Positions 13,301 through 23,500 of a stretch of 64,000 nt of DNA are shown piece by piece. Source of the DNA: Phylloscopus collybita (Eukaryota; Chordata; Aves; Passeriformes; Phylloscopidae). Below the pieces are notes generated by a model, which saw only the letters and a program-made list of their open reading frames with translations, had not been told where the DNA came from and did not search any database. The translations under genes and the position numbers were made by a program. Within the stretch, counting starts at the first letter, position 1; each line of letters starts with the position of its first letter. The stretch lies in contig JAJNNQ010000130.1 of NCBI GenBank assembly GCA_027886175.1, positions 16,571,501-16,635,500 on the forward strand, written 5' to 3'.

Positions 13301-16300
13301 CACCAAATGGAAGTTTGTCTCCCCCTGTAGAGCAAAAGGCTTCCTACCAATTGACATCAAGAAGCTGGGGTGGAGACTTTGGTTTCCCATGGCAAAGGGC
13401 CACGGTTCCTGTCTAATGCTGTCTGCCTGCCACTGGGCTTATGGCTACTAAAATTACATACAAATGAGGATATCTCCCAGATGCAATATGCCACCAGTTG
13501 GAAGTTTGTCTCGTCTTGTAGTGCCAGAGGCCTCCTAGAAAATGACATCAGGAACCTGGGGTGGAGACTTTGGTTTCCCATGGAAATGGGCCACTATTCA
13601 TGTCTAATTTTTTCTGCCTGCCGCTGGGATTCTGCCTACTAAAATTCCACTAAAATTCCATGCAAATGCGAATATCTCCCGGGTGCAATCAAACACCAGA
13701 TGGAAGTTTCTCTGCCCTTGTATTGCCAAAGACCTCCTTCAAACTGACATCAGGAACATAGGATGGATAATTTGTCTTTCCATGGAAAAGGACCACCGTT
13801 CCTGTCTAATGCTGTCTGCCTGGCAATGTGGTTATGACTGCTGAAGTTCCATACAAATGAGGATATCTCCCAGATGCAATATGCCACCAGATGGAAGTTT
13901 GTCTGCTCTAGCAGTGCCAAAGGCCTCCTTCAAACTGACATTCGGAACCTGGCCTGGAGACATTGGTTTCCTACGGAAAAGGTCCACCGTTCATTTTTAA
14001 TGCAGTCGGTCTGCAACTGGGATTCTGAGCACTATAATTCCACTAAAATTCTATACAAATGAGGATATCTCCCAGGTGCAATCTACCACCAGATGTTAGT
14101 TTGTCTGCTCTTGCAGTGCCAAAGGCCTCCTTTATACTGACATTCGGAACCTGGCCTGGAGACTTTGGTTTCCTATGGAAAAGGCCCACCGTTCGTGTTT
14201 AATTCTCTCTGTCTGCAACTGGGCTTCTGAGTACTAAAATACCACTAAAATTCCATACAAATAAGGACATCTACGAGGTGCGATCCACCACTAGATGGAG
14301 GTTTGTCTGCCCTTGTAGTGCCAAAGGCCTCCTACAAACTGACATCAGGAGCCTGGGTTGGAGACTTTGTTTTCCCATGGAAAAGGGCCACCGTTCGTGT
14401 CTAATGCTGTCTGCCTGCCACTGGGCTTCTATCTGCTGAAATTCCATACAAATGAGGATATCTTCCCGATGCAATCAACCACCAGACGGAAGTTTCTCTG
14501 CCCTTGTACTGTCAATGGCCTACTAAAACCTGACATCGGGAACGTGGTGTGGAGACTTTGGCTTCCCTAGGAAAAGGACCACCGTTCCTGTCTAATGCTG
14601 TCTGCCTGGCACTGTGGTTATGACTGCTGAAGGTCCATACAAATGAGGATATCTCCCAGGAGCAATCTACCACCAGGTGGATGTTTGTCTGCCCTTGTAG
14701 CGCCAAAGGCCTCCTAGTAACGGACATCAGGAATGTGGGGTGGAGACTTTGGTTTCCCTATAAAAATGGGCCACCGTTCGTGTCTAATGCTGTCTGCCTG
14801 CCACTGGGGATCTTCGTAATAAAATTCCAATAAAATTCCATAGAAATGAGGATAACTCCCAGGTGCAATCTACCACCAGATGGAAGTTTTTCTGCCTGTA
14901 TGTTGGAAAAGGCCTCCTACAAAGTGACATCAGCAATGAGCGCGGAGATTTGGGTTTCCCATGGAAATGGGCCACCTTTCGTGTCTAATGGTGTCTGCCT
15001 GCCACTGGGATTATGCCTTGTAAAATCCCATACAAATGAGGATATCTCCCAGATAGAGTCTACCACCAGATGAAAGTTTGTCTGCCCTTGTAATGCCAAT
15101 GGCCTCCTACACACTGACATCAGGATTCTGGAGAGGACGCTTTGGTTTCCCATGGAAAAGGGGCACCTTGGTGTTTAATGCTGTCTCCTTGCCACTGGGC
15201 TTATGACTACTGAAATTACATACAAATGAGGATATCTCCCTAAACAAAATTTCTCACCAGATGGAAGTTTGTCTGCCCTTTTAATGCCAAAAGCCTACTA
15301 AAAACTGACATCAGGAGCCTGGGTTGGAGACTTTGTTTTCCCATGGAAAAGGACCACCGTTCCTCTCTAATGCTGTCTACCTGCCAATGGGCTTCTACCT
15401 GATGAAATTCCATAAAAATGAGGATATCTCAACGATGCAATCAACCACCAGACAGAAGTTTGTCTACCCTTGTAGTGACAATAGCCTCCTAGAAACGGAC
15501 ATCAGGAACGTGGGGTGGAGATTTTGGTTTCGCATCAAATGGGCCATTATTCGTGTCTAATGCTGTCTGCCTGCCACTGGGTTTCTTCCTACTAAAATTC
15601 CACTAAATCTCCTTAAAAATGAGGATATCTCCCAGGTGCAATCTACAACCAGATGGAAGTTTCTCTGCCCTTATATTGGAAAACGTCTCCTACAAAGTGA
15701 CATCAGCAACATGGGGTGGAGATTTTGGTTTCCCATGGAAAAGGGCCACTGTTCGTGTCTAATGCTGTCTGCCTGCCACTGGAGTAATGCCTACTTAAAT
15801 TCCTCACAAATGAGGACATCTCCCAGATGGAATCTACCACCAGTTGGAAGTTTGTCTGCCCTTGTAGTGCCAAAGGCCTCCTAAAAACTGACATCAGGAA
15901 CGTGGGGTGGAGACTTTGCTTTCCCAAGGGAATGGGCCACCGTTTGTGTCTAATGCTGTCTACTAGCCACTGGGCTTATGCCTGTTAAATTCCACTAAAA
16001 TTCTATACAAATGAGGATATCTCCCAGGTGTAATCTAAACTAGATGGATGTTTCTCTGCCCTTGTAGTGCCAAAGACCTCCTACAAACTGCCATGAGGAA
16101 CCTAGGGTGGAGACTTTGGTTTCCCATGTAAAAGGACCACCGTTCCTGTCTAATGCTGTCTGCCTGGCACTGTGGCTATGACTGCTGCAGTTCCATACAA
16201 ATGCTGATAAGTCCCAGGTGCAATCTACCACCAGGTGGAAGTTTGTCTGCCCTTGAAGTGCCAAAGGCCTCCTAAAAATTGACATCAGGAACGTGCGGTG

Positions 16301-16799
16301 GAGACTTTGTTTTCCCATGGAAATGGGCCACCCTTTTTGTCTAATGCTATGTGCCTGCCACTGGGCGTATGCCTAGTAAAATTCCATAAAAATGAGGATA
16401 TCTCCCAGATGGAGTGTACCACCAGTTGAAAGTTTGTCTGCCCTTGTAATGCAACGGCCTCCTACAAACTGACATCAGGAACCTGGAGAGGACGCTTTGG
16501 TTTCCCATGGAAAAGGGCCACCCTTGGTGTTTAATGCTGTCGCCTTGCCACTGACTTATGACTACTGAAATTACATACAAATGAGGATATCTCCCAGACG
16601 CAATATGCCACCAGATGGAAATTTGTCTGCTCTTGCAGTGCCAAAGGCCTCCTTCAAGCTGACATTTGGAACCTCACCTGGAGACTTTGGTTTCCTATAG
16701 AAAAGGCCCACCATTCATGTTTAATGCTGTCTGTCTGCCATTGGGCTTCTGAGTACTAAAATTCCACTAAAATTCCATAAAAATGAGGATATCTCCCAG
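10348..16799 (+). repeat. HOR copy 3 (6452 bp)
   Basis: This is the longest copy in the window. Relative to copy 2 it has about 595 bp more around 11200-11790 (three monomers), about 202 bp more around 13660-14060 (one monomer) and about 379 bp more between about 15560 and 16800 (two monomers). Elsewhere it is closely similar, for example 11870-13660 with 6000-7790 at offset 5870, and 14271-15400 with 8199-9330 at offset 6072-6073. Confidence 0.83.
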
Positions 16800-18552
16800 G
16801 TGCAATCTACCACCAGGTGGAAGTTTGTCAGCCCTTGCAGTGCCAAAAGCCTCCTAAAAACTGACATCAGGAACATAGGATGGATAATTTGTTTTTCCAT
16901 GGAAAGGGGCCACTGTTCGTGTCTAATGCTGTCTGCCTGCCAGTGGGCAGAAGCCTACCAAAATTCCCTACAAATGAGGATATCTCCCAAATGCAATTTC
17001 CCACCAGATGGAAGTTTGTCTGCCCTTTTTATGCCAAAGGCCTCCTACAAACTGACATCAGGAGCCTGGGCTGGAGACTTTGTTTTCCCATGGAAAAGGG
17101 CCACCGTTCGTGTCTAATGCTATCTGCCTGCCACTGGGCTTTTACCGGCTGAAATTCCATACAAATGAGGATATCTCCCCGATGCAATCAGCCACCAGAC
17201 GGAAGTTTTTTTGCCCTTGTACTGCCAAAGGCCTCCTAAAACCTGACATCAGGAACGTGGCTTGGAGACTTTGGCTGCCCATGGGAAAAGGGCCACCGTT
17301 CATGTCTAATGCTGTCTGCCTGCCACTGGGCTTTTAACTGCTGAAATTCCATAGAAATGAGGATATCTCCCAGGTGCAATCAACCACCAGATGGAAGTTT
17401 GTCTACCTTTGTAGTGTCAAAGGCCTCCTAGAAACGGACATCAGGAACGTGGGGTGGAGACTTTGGTTTCCCATAAAAATGGGCCATTGTTCGTGTCTAA
17501 TGCTGTCTGCCTGCCACTGTGCTTCTTCCTACTAAAATTCCACTAAAACTCCATAGAAATGAGCATATCTCCCAGGTGCAATCTACAACCAGATGGAAGT
17601 TTCTCTGCCCTTATATTGGAAAACGCCTCCTACAAAGTGACAGAAGCAACGTGGGGTGGAGATTTTGGTTTCCCATGGAAAAGGGCCACTGTTCGTGTCT
17701 AATGCTGTCTGCCTGCCACTGGGGTTATGCCTGCTGAAATTCCACACAAATGAGGATATTTCCCAGATGGAATCCACCACCCGTTCGAAATTTGTTTACC
17801 CTTCTAGTGCCAAAGGCCTCCTAAAAACTGACATCAGGAACCTGTTGTGGAGACTTTGCTTTCTCATGGAAATGGGCCACCGTTCGTGTCTAATGCTGTC
17901 TGTCGGCCATTGGGCTTCTACCTACGAAAATTCCACTGAAATTCCATACAAATGAAGACATCTCCCGGGTGCAGTCTATCGCCAGATATAAGTTTTTCTG
18001 CCCTTGTATTTCCAAAGGCCTTCTACAAACTGACATGAGGAGCCTGGAGTGGAGACTTTGGTTTCCCATGGATATGGACCAGCGTTCGTGTGTAAAGCAG
18101 TCTGCCTGCCGCTGGATTTCTGCCTACTTTAATACCACTAAAATTCCATAAAAATGAGGATATCTCCCAGGTGCAATCTACCACGAGATGGAAGTTTTTC
18201 TGCCCTTGTACTTCCAAACGCCTCTTACAAACTAACACCAGAACGTGGGGTAGAGACTTCGGTTTCCCATGGAAAAGGGTCACCGTTTGTGTCTAATGCA
18301 GTCTTCCTGCCACTGGGGTTATGCCTGCTGAAATTCCTCACAAATGAAGATATCTCCCACACGGAATCTACCACCAGTTGGAAGTTTGTCTGCCCTTGTA
18401 GTGCCAAAGGCCTCCTACAAACTGACATCAGGCACGTAAGATGGAGACTTTGGTTTCCCAAGGAAATGGACCACCGTTCGTGCCTAATGCTGTCTGCCAG
18501 ACACTGGGCTTATGCCTACTAAAATTCTACTAAAATTCTATAAAAATGAGGA
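16800..18552 (+). repeat. HOR copy 4, truncated by the 499-bp satellite
   Basis: This segment follows copy 3 (10348-12100) at offset 6452 with scattered substitutions and a 1-bp deletion near 18235-18240. It stops abruptly in the middle of the HOR, in the closing ATGAGGA of a monomer, where the 499-bp family begins. The HOR was therefore cut by the junction and did not end at a natural boundary. Confidence 0.85.
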
Positions 18553-18565
18553 CTCTCCCAGCACA
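18545..18565. other. Junction between the two satellite families
   Basis: Left of 18552 the sequence is the 191-bp family (AAAAATGAGGA) and from 18553 it is the 499-bp family (CTCTCCCAGCACAGTG). The 191-bp family would have continued as GATGTCTCCCAGGTG or GATATCTCCCAGGTG, and the 499-bp unit is normally preceded by TAGAAA. Both families share TCTCCCAG at exactly this place, so the exact breakpoint is ambiguous by several bases. No insertion, target-site duplication or other sequence lies between the arrays. Confidence 0.9.
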
Positions 18566-18905
18566 GTGCAGAGTCCCCGTGGCTAGTTCCTTGAAATACC
18601 TTTCCTGGCAGCAGCCCAGAGCTGTACTGAGTGCAGCAGGTGTCAGGCCGTCTCCTCTTGCCGTGTAGGTGCTTCTGTTTTGTGTTTGCAGCGTGCAGAG
18701 AAGCCCGCGTGCTTGCTGCTGCTTCCAGCAAGCCAAAACGCTTTTGCAGCCACTTTCCTGCCTTTTCCACAACAGGATCACTGTCTAGCTGATTTACAGT
18801 TGCCTCTGCGTAGAGCAGCTAGAGGAGCAGCTCTGCCGGCTTTCCTGTGCTTCTGCATAGCAGAGCTGTCAAGAACGAGAAGCTGCGTTTTGCCGAGAAA
18901 GCAGC

Positions 18906-18947
18906 GCTTCGCGGAAGCACAGCCAGCGGCGTCTTCGGTCCAGCCGC
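18906..18947 (+). other. Two GC-rich dyads of the 499-bp unit
   Basis: GCTTC-GCG-GAAGC (18906-18918) forms a compact 5-bp stem with a 3-nt loop. It is followed at once by GCGGC (18926-18930) pairing with GCCGC (18943-18947). Both lie in the CpG-dense part of the unit. The common CAGAGCTTC variant changes the base before the first stem and leaves the stem intact. Confidence 0.55.
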
Positions 18948-19209
18948 AGCTTGTGCGGAGAAGCGAAAGAGAGCCGGGGAAGAACGTGGAAAGCCGAACT
19001 CGGTCGCTGCAAGCGGGTGCTGGCGAACAGCTTCTGGTCACCTTGTAGAAACTCTCCCAGCACAGTGCAGAGTCCCCGTGGCTAGTTCCTTGAAATACCT
19101 TTCCTGGCAGCAGCCCAGAGCTGTACTGAGTGCAGCATGTGTCAGGCCGTCTCCTCTCGCCGTGTAGGTGCTTCTGTTTTGTGTTTCCAGCGTGCAGAGA
19201 AGCCCGCGT

Positions 19210-19232
19210 GCTTGCTGCTGCTTCCAGCAAGC
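19210..19232 (+). other. Hairpin 1 of the 499-bp unit (unit positions 159-181)
   Basis: GCTTGCTG (19210-19217) pairs perfectly with CAGCAAGC (19225-19232) around a 7-nt loop. It recurs in nearly every unit in both orientations. Units 3 and 53 change the right arm (CTGCAAGC), which breaks one pair. Confidence 0.7.
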
Positions 19233-19282
19233 CAAAACGCTTTTGCAGCCACTTTCCTGCCTTTTCCACAACAGGATCACTG

Positions 19283-19322
19283 TCTAGCTGATTTACAGTT
19301 GCCTCTGCGTAGAGCAGCTAGA
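19283..19322 (+). other. Hairpin 2 of the 499-bp unit (unit positions 232-271)
   Basis: TCTAGCTG (19283-19290) pairs with CAGCTAGA (19315-19322) across a 24-nt loop, which itself contains a possible CTCT/AGAG stem. Some units (25, 29, 40, 42, 45) carry TCTCGCTG, which breaks one pair, and unit 33 carries CAGTTAGA, which would leave a G-U wobble in RNA. Confidence 0.65.
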
Positions 19323-19326
19323 GGAG

Positions 19327-19367
19327 CAGCTCTGCCGGCTTTCCTGTGCTTCTGCATAGCAGAGCTG
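19327..19367 (+). other. Hairpin 3 of the 499-bp unit (unit positions 276-316)
   Basis: CAGCTCTGC (19327-19335) pairs perfectly with GCAGAGCTG (19359-19367), a 9-bp stem with a 23-nt loop. It begins only 4 nt after hairpin 2. The same hairpin sits directly before the turn-around of the inverted duplication, at 57750-57790. Confidence 0.7.
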
Positions 19368-20049
19368 TCAAGAACGAGAAGCTGCGTTTTGCCGAGAAAG
19401 CAGAGCTTCGCGGAAGCACAGCCAGCGGCGTCTTCGGTACAGCCGCAGCTTGTGCGGAGAAGCGAAAGAGAGCCGGGGAAGAACGTGGAAAGCCGAACTC
19501 GGTCGCTGCAAGCGGGTGCTGGCGAACAGCTTCTGGTCACCTTGTAGAAACTCTCCCAGCACAGTGCAGAGTCCCCGTGGCTAGTTCCTTGAAATACCTT
19601 TCCTGACAGCAGCGCTGAGCTGTACTGAGTGCAGCATGTGTCAGGCCGTCTCCTCTCGCCGTGTAGGTGCTTCTGTTTTGTGTTTCCAGCGTGCAGAGAA
19701 GCCCGCGTGCTTGCTGCTGCTTCCTGCAAGCCAAAACGCTTTTGCAGCCACTTTCCTGCCTTTTCCACAACAGGATCACTGTCTAGCTGATTTACAGTTG
19801 CCTCTGCGTAGAGCAGCTAGAGGAGCAGCTCTGCCGGCTTTCCTGTGCTTCTGCATAGCAGAGCTGTCAAGAACGAGAAGCTGCGTTTTGCCGAGAAAGC
19901 AGCGCTTCACGGAAGCACAGCCAGCGGCGTCTTCGGTACAGCCGCAGCTTGTGCGGAGAACCGAAAGAGAGCCGGGGAAGAACGTGGAAAGCCGAACTCG
20001 GTCGCTGCAAGCGGGTGCTGGCGAACAGCTTCTGGTCACCTTGTAGAAA

Positions 20050-20548
20050 CTCTCCCAGCACAGTGCAGAGTCCCCGTGGCTAGTTCCTTGAAATACCTTT
20101 CCTGACAGCAGCCCAGAGCTGTACTGAGTGCAGCATGTGTCAGGCCGTCTCCTCTCGCCGTGTAGGTGCTTCTGTTTTGTGTTTGCAGCGTGCAGAGAAG
20201 CCCGCGTGCTTGCTGCTGCTTCCAGCAAGCCAAAACGCTTTTGCAGCCACTTTCCTGCCTTTTCCACAACAGGATCACTGTCTAGCTGATTTACAGTTGC
20301 CTCTGCGTAGAGCAGCTAGAGGAGCAGCTCTGCCGGCTTTCCTGTGCTTCTGCATAGCAGAGCTGTCAAGAACGAGAAGCTGCGTTTTGCCGAGAAAGCA
20401 GCGCTTCGCGGAAGCACAGCCAGCGGCGTCTTCGGTCCAGCCGCAGCTTGTGCGGAGAAGCGAAAGAGAGCCGGGGAAGAACGTGGAAAGCCGAACTCGG
20501 TCGCTGCAAGCGGGTGCTGGCGAACAGCTTCTGGTCACCTTGTAGAAA
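20050..20548 (+). repeat. Representative 499-bp unit (unit 4)
   Basis: This unit matches the most common form. The unit is counted from CTCTCCCAGCAC to CCTTGTAGAAA. Its first two thirds are rich in GCTGCT/CAGCAG runs. The last ~180 bp, from about unit position 315, hold roughly 18 of the 29 CpGs I count in the consensus. Single BstEII (GGTCACC) and NaeI (GCCGGC) sites are present, so either enzyme should give a 499-bp ladder. Because 499 is not a multiple of three, no reading frame can pass through consecutive units without changing frame. Confidence 0.9.
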
Positions 20549-23500
20549 CTCTCCCAGCACAGTGCAGAGTCCCCGTGGCTAGTTCCTTGAAATACCTTTC
20601 CTGACAGCAGCCCAGAGCTGTACTGAGTGCAGCATGTGTCAGGCCGTCTCCTCTCGCCGTGTAGGTGCTTCTGTTTTGTGTTTGCAGCGTGCAGAGAAGC
20701 CCGCGTGCTTGCTGCTGCTTCCAGCAAGCCAAAACGCTTTTGCAGCCACTTTCCTGCCTTTTCCACAACAGGATCACTGTCTAGCTGATTTACAGTTGCC
20801 TCTGCGTAGAGCAGCTAGAGGAGCAGCTCTGCCGGCTTTCCTGTGCTTCTGCATAGCAGAGCTGTCAAGAACGAGAAGCTGCGTTTTGCCGAGAAAGCAG
20901 CGCTTCGCGGAAGCACAGCCAGCGGCGTCTTCGGTCCAGCCGCAGCTTGTGCGGAGAAGCGAAAGAGAGCCGGGGAAGAACGTGGAAAGCCGAACTCGGT
21001 CGCTGCAAGCGGGTGCTGGCGAACAGCTTCTGGTCACCTTGTAGAAACTGTCCCAGCACAGTGCAGAGTCCCCGTGGCTAGTTCCTTGAAATACCTTTCC
21101 TGACAGCAGCCCAGAGCTGTACTGAGTGCAGCATGTGTCAGGCCGTCTCCTCTCGCCGTGTAGGTGCTTCTGTTTTGTGTTTGCAGCGTGCAGAGAAGCC
21201 CGCGTGCTTGCTGCTGCTTCCAGCAAGCCAAAACGCTTTTGCAGCCACTTTCCTGCCTTTTCCACAACAGGATCACTGTCTAGCTGATTTACAGTTGCCT
21301 CTGCGTAGAGCAGCTAGAGGAGCAGCTCTGCCGGCTTTCCTGTGCTTCTGCAGAGCAGAGCTGTCAAGAACGAGAAGCTGCGTTTTGCCGAGAAAGCAGA
21401 GCTTCGCGGAAGCACAGCCAGCGGCGTCTTCGGTCCAGCCGCAGCTTGTGCGGAGAAGCGAAAGAGAGCCGGGGAAGAACGTGGAAAGCCGAACTCGGTC
21501 GCTGCAAGCGGGTGCTGGCGAACAGCTTCTGGTCACCTTGTAGAAACTCTCCCAGCACAGTGCAGAGTCCCCGTGGCTAGTTCCTTGAAATACCTTTCCT
21601 GACAGCAGCCCAGAGCTGTACTGAGTGCAGCATGTGTCAGGCCGTCTCCTCTCGCCGTGTAGGTGCTTCTGTTTTGTGTTTCCAGCGTGCAGAGAAGCCC
21701 GCGTGCTTGCTGCTGCTTCCAGCAAGCCAAAACGCTTTTGCAGCCACTTTCCTGCCTTTTCCACAACAGGATCACTGTCTAGCTGATTTACAGTTGCCTC
21801 TGCGTAGAGCAGCTAGAGGAGCAGCTCTGCCGGCTTTCCTGTGCTTCTGCATAGCAGAGCTGTCAAGAACGAGAAGCTGCGTTTTGCCGAGAAAGCAGCG
21901 CTTCGCGGAAGCACAGCCAGCGGCGTCTTCGGTCCAGCCGCAGCTTGTGCGGAGAAGCGAAAGAGAGCCGGGGAAGAACGTGGAAAGCCGAACTCGGTCG
22001 CTGCAAGCGGGTGCTGGCGAACAGCTTCTGGTCACCTTGTAGAAACTCTCCCAGCACAGTGCAGAGTCCCCGTGGCTAGTTCCTTGAAATACCTTTCCTG
22101 GCAGCAGCCCAGAGCTGTACTGAGTGCAGCATGTGTCAGGCCGTCTCCTCTCGCCGTGTAGGTGCTTCTGTTTTGTGTTTCCAGCGTGCAGAGAAGCCCG
22201 CGTGCTTGCTGCTGCTTCCAGCAAGCCAAAACGCTTTTGCAGCCACTTTCCTGCCTTTTCCACAACAGGATCACTGTCTAGCTGATTTACAGTTGCCTCT
22301 GCGTAGAGCAGCTAGAGGAGCAGCTCTGCCGGCTTTCCTGTGCTTCTGCATAGCAGAGCTGTCAAGAACGAGAAGCTGCGTTTTGCCGAGAAAGCAGCGC
22401 TTCGCGGAAGCACAGCCAGCGGCGTCTTCGGTCCAGCCGCAGCTTGTGCGGAGAAGCGAAAGAGAGCCGGGGAAGAACGTGGAAAGCCCAACTCGGTCGC
22501 TGCAAGCGGGTGCTGGCGAACAGCTTCTGGTCACCTTGTAGAAACTCTCCCAGCACAGTGCAGAGTCCCCGTGGCTAGTTCCTTGAAATACCTTTCCTGG
22601 CAGCAGCCCAGAGCTGTACTGAGTGCAGCATGTGTCAGGCCGTCTCCTCTCGCCGTGTAGGTGCTTCTGTTTTGTGTTTCCAGCGTGCAGAGAAGCCCGC
22701 GTGCTTGCTGCTGCTTCCAGCAAGCCAAAACGCTTTTGCAGCCACTTTCCTGCCTTTTCCACAACAGGATCACTGTCTAGCTGATTTACAGTTGCCTCTG
22801 CGTAGAGCAGCTAGAGGAGCAGCTCTGCCGGCTTTCCTGTGCTTCTGCATAGCAGAGCTGTCAAGAACGAGAAGCTGCGTTTTGCCGAGAAAGCAGCGCT
22901 TCGCGGAAGCACAGCCAGCGGCGTCTTCGGTCCAGCCGCAGCTTGTGCGGAGAAGCGAAAGAGAGCCGGGGAAGAACGTGGAAAGCCGAACTCGGTCGCT
23001 GCAAGCGGGTGCTGGCGAACAGCTTCTGGTCACCTTGTAGAAACTCTCCCAGCACAGTGCAGAGTCCCCGTGGCTAGTTCCTTGAAATACCTTTCCTGGC
23101 AGCAGCCCAGAGCTGTACTGAGTGCAGCAGGTGTCAGGCCGTCTCCTCTTGCCGTGTAGGTGCTTCTGTTTTGTGTTTGCAGCGTGCAGAGAAGCCCGCG
23201 TGCTTGCTGCTGCTTCCAGCAAGCCAAAACGCTTTTGCAGCCACTTTCCTGCCTTTTCCACAACAGGATCACTGTCTAGCTGATTTACAGTTGCCTCTGC
23301 GTAGAGCAGCTAGAGGAGCAGCTCTGCCGGCTTTCCTGTGCTTCTGCATAGCAGAGCTGTCAAGAACGAGAAGCTGCGTTTTGCCGAGAAAGCAGCGCTT
23401 CGCGGAAGCACAGCCAGCGGCGTCTTCGGTCCAGCCGCAGCTTGTGCGGAGAAGCGAAAGAGAGCCGGGGAAGAACGTGGAAAGCCGAACTCGGTCGCTG

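Larger units (their letters stand above)
1..18552 (+). repeat. Tandem satellite array, ~191/202-bp monomers
   Basis: This is a head-to-tail array of about 95 monomers, all in the same orientation. Using the motif GATATCTCCC as a phase mark, successive copies start at 181, 371, 572, 774 (variant), 965 (variant), 1156, 1347, 1539 and 1741, giving spacings of 190-192 or 201-202 bp. Each monomer carries, in order, a CACCAGATGGAAGTTTGTC block, TGCCAAAGGCCTCCTA, GGTGGAGACTTTGG, TTTCCCATGGAAA, CACCGTTCGTGTCTAATGC and an AAAATTCC tail. Short open frames occur in every monomer on both strands but are not conserved in frame and resemble no family I know. The array runs off the left end of the window. 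The 191-bp length equals that reported for zebra finch Tgut191A; identity to it is untested. I see no gene or transposon inside. Confidence 0.97.
19052..21546 (+). repeat. Units 2-6, long-range duplicate of units 52-56
   Basis: Units 2 and 3 share rare variants with units 52 and 53, exactly 50 units (24950 bp) away: CGGTACAGCC in both pairs, and CTTCACGG plus CTTCCTGCAAG in units 3 and 53. Units 4, 5 and 6 then match 54, 55 and 56, including the TGCAGAGCAG plus CAGAGCTTC combination in units 6 and 56. The similarity stops at units 7/57. Confidence 0.75.

Noticed and set aside
18665..18692. A T-rich stretch ending in TTTGCAG that resembles a 3' splice site
   Set aside because: In many units it reads TTTCCAG, and there is no supporting exon structure or conserved frame. 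Such motifs are frequent by chance.
18904..18950. CENP-B-box-like sites (TTCG....A) in the 499-bp unit
   Set aside because: The better one (TTCGGTCCAGCCGCA) matches 7 of the 9 essential positions and lacks the full CGGG; the other matches 6. This is not enough to claim CENP-B binding.
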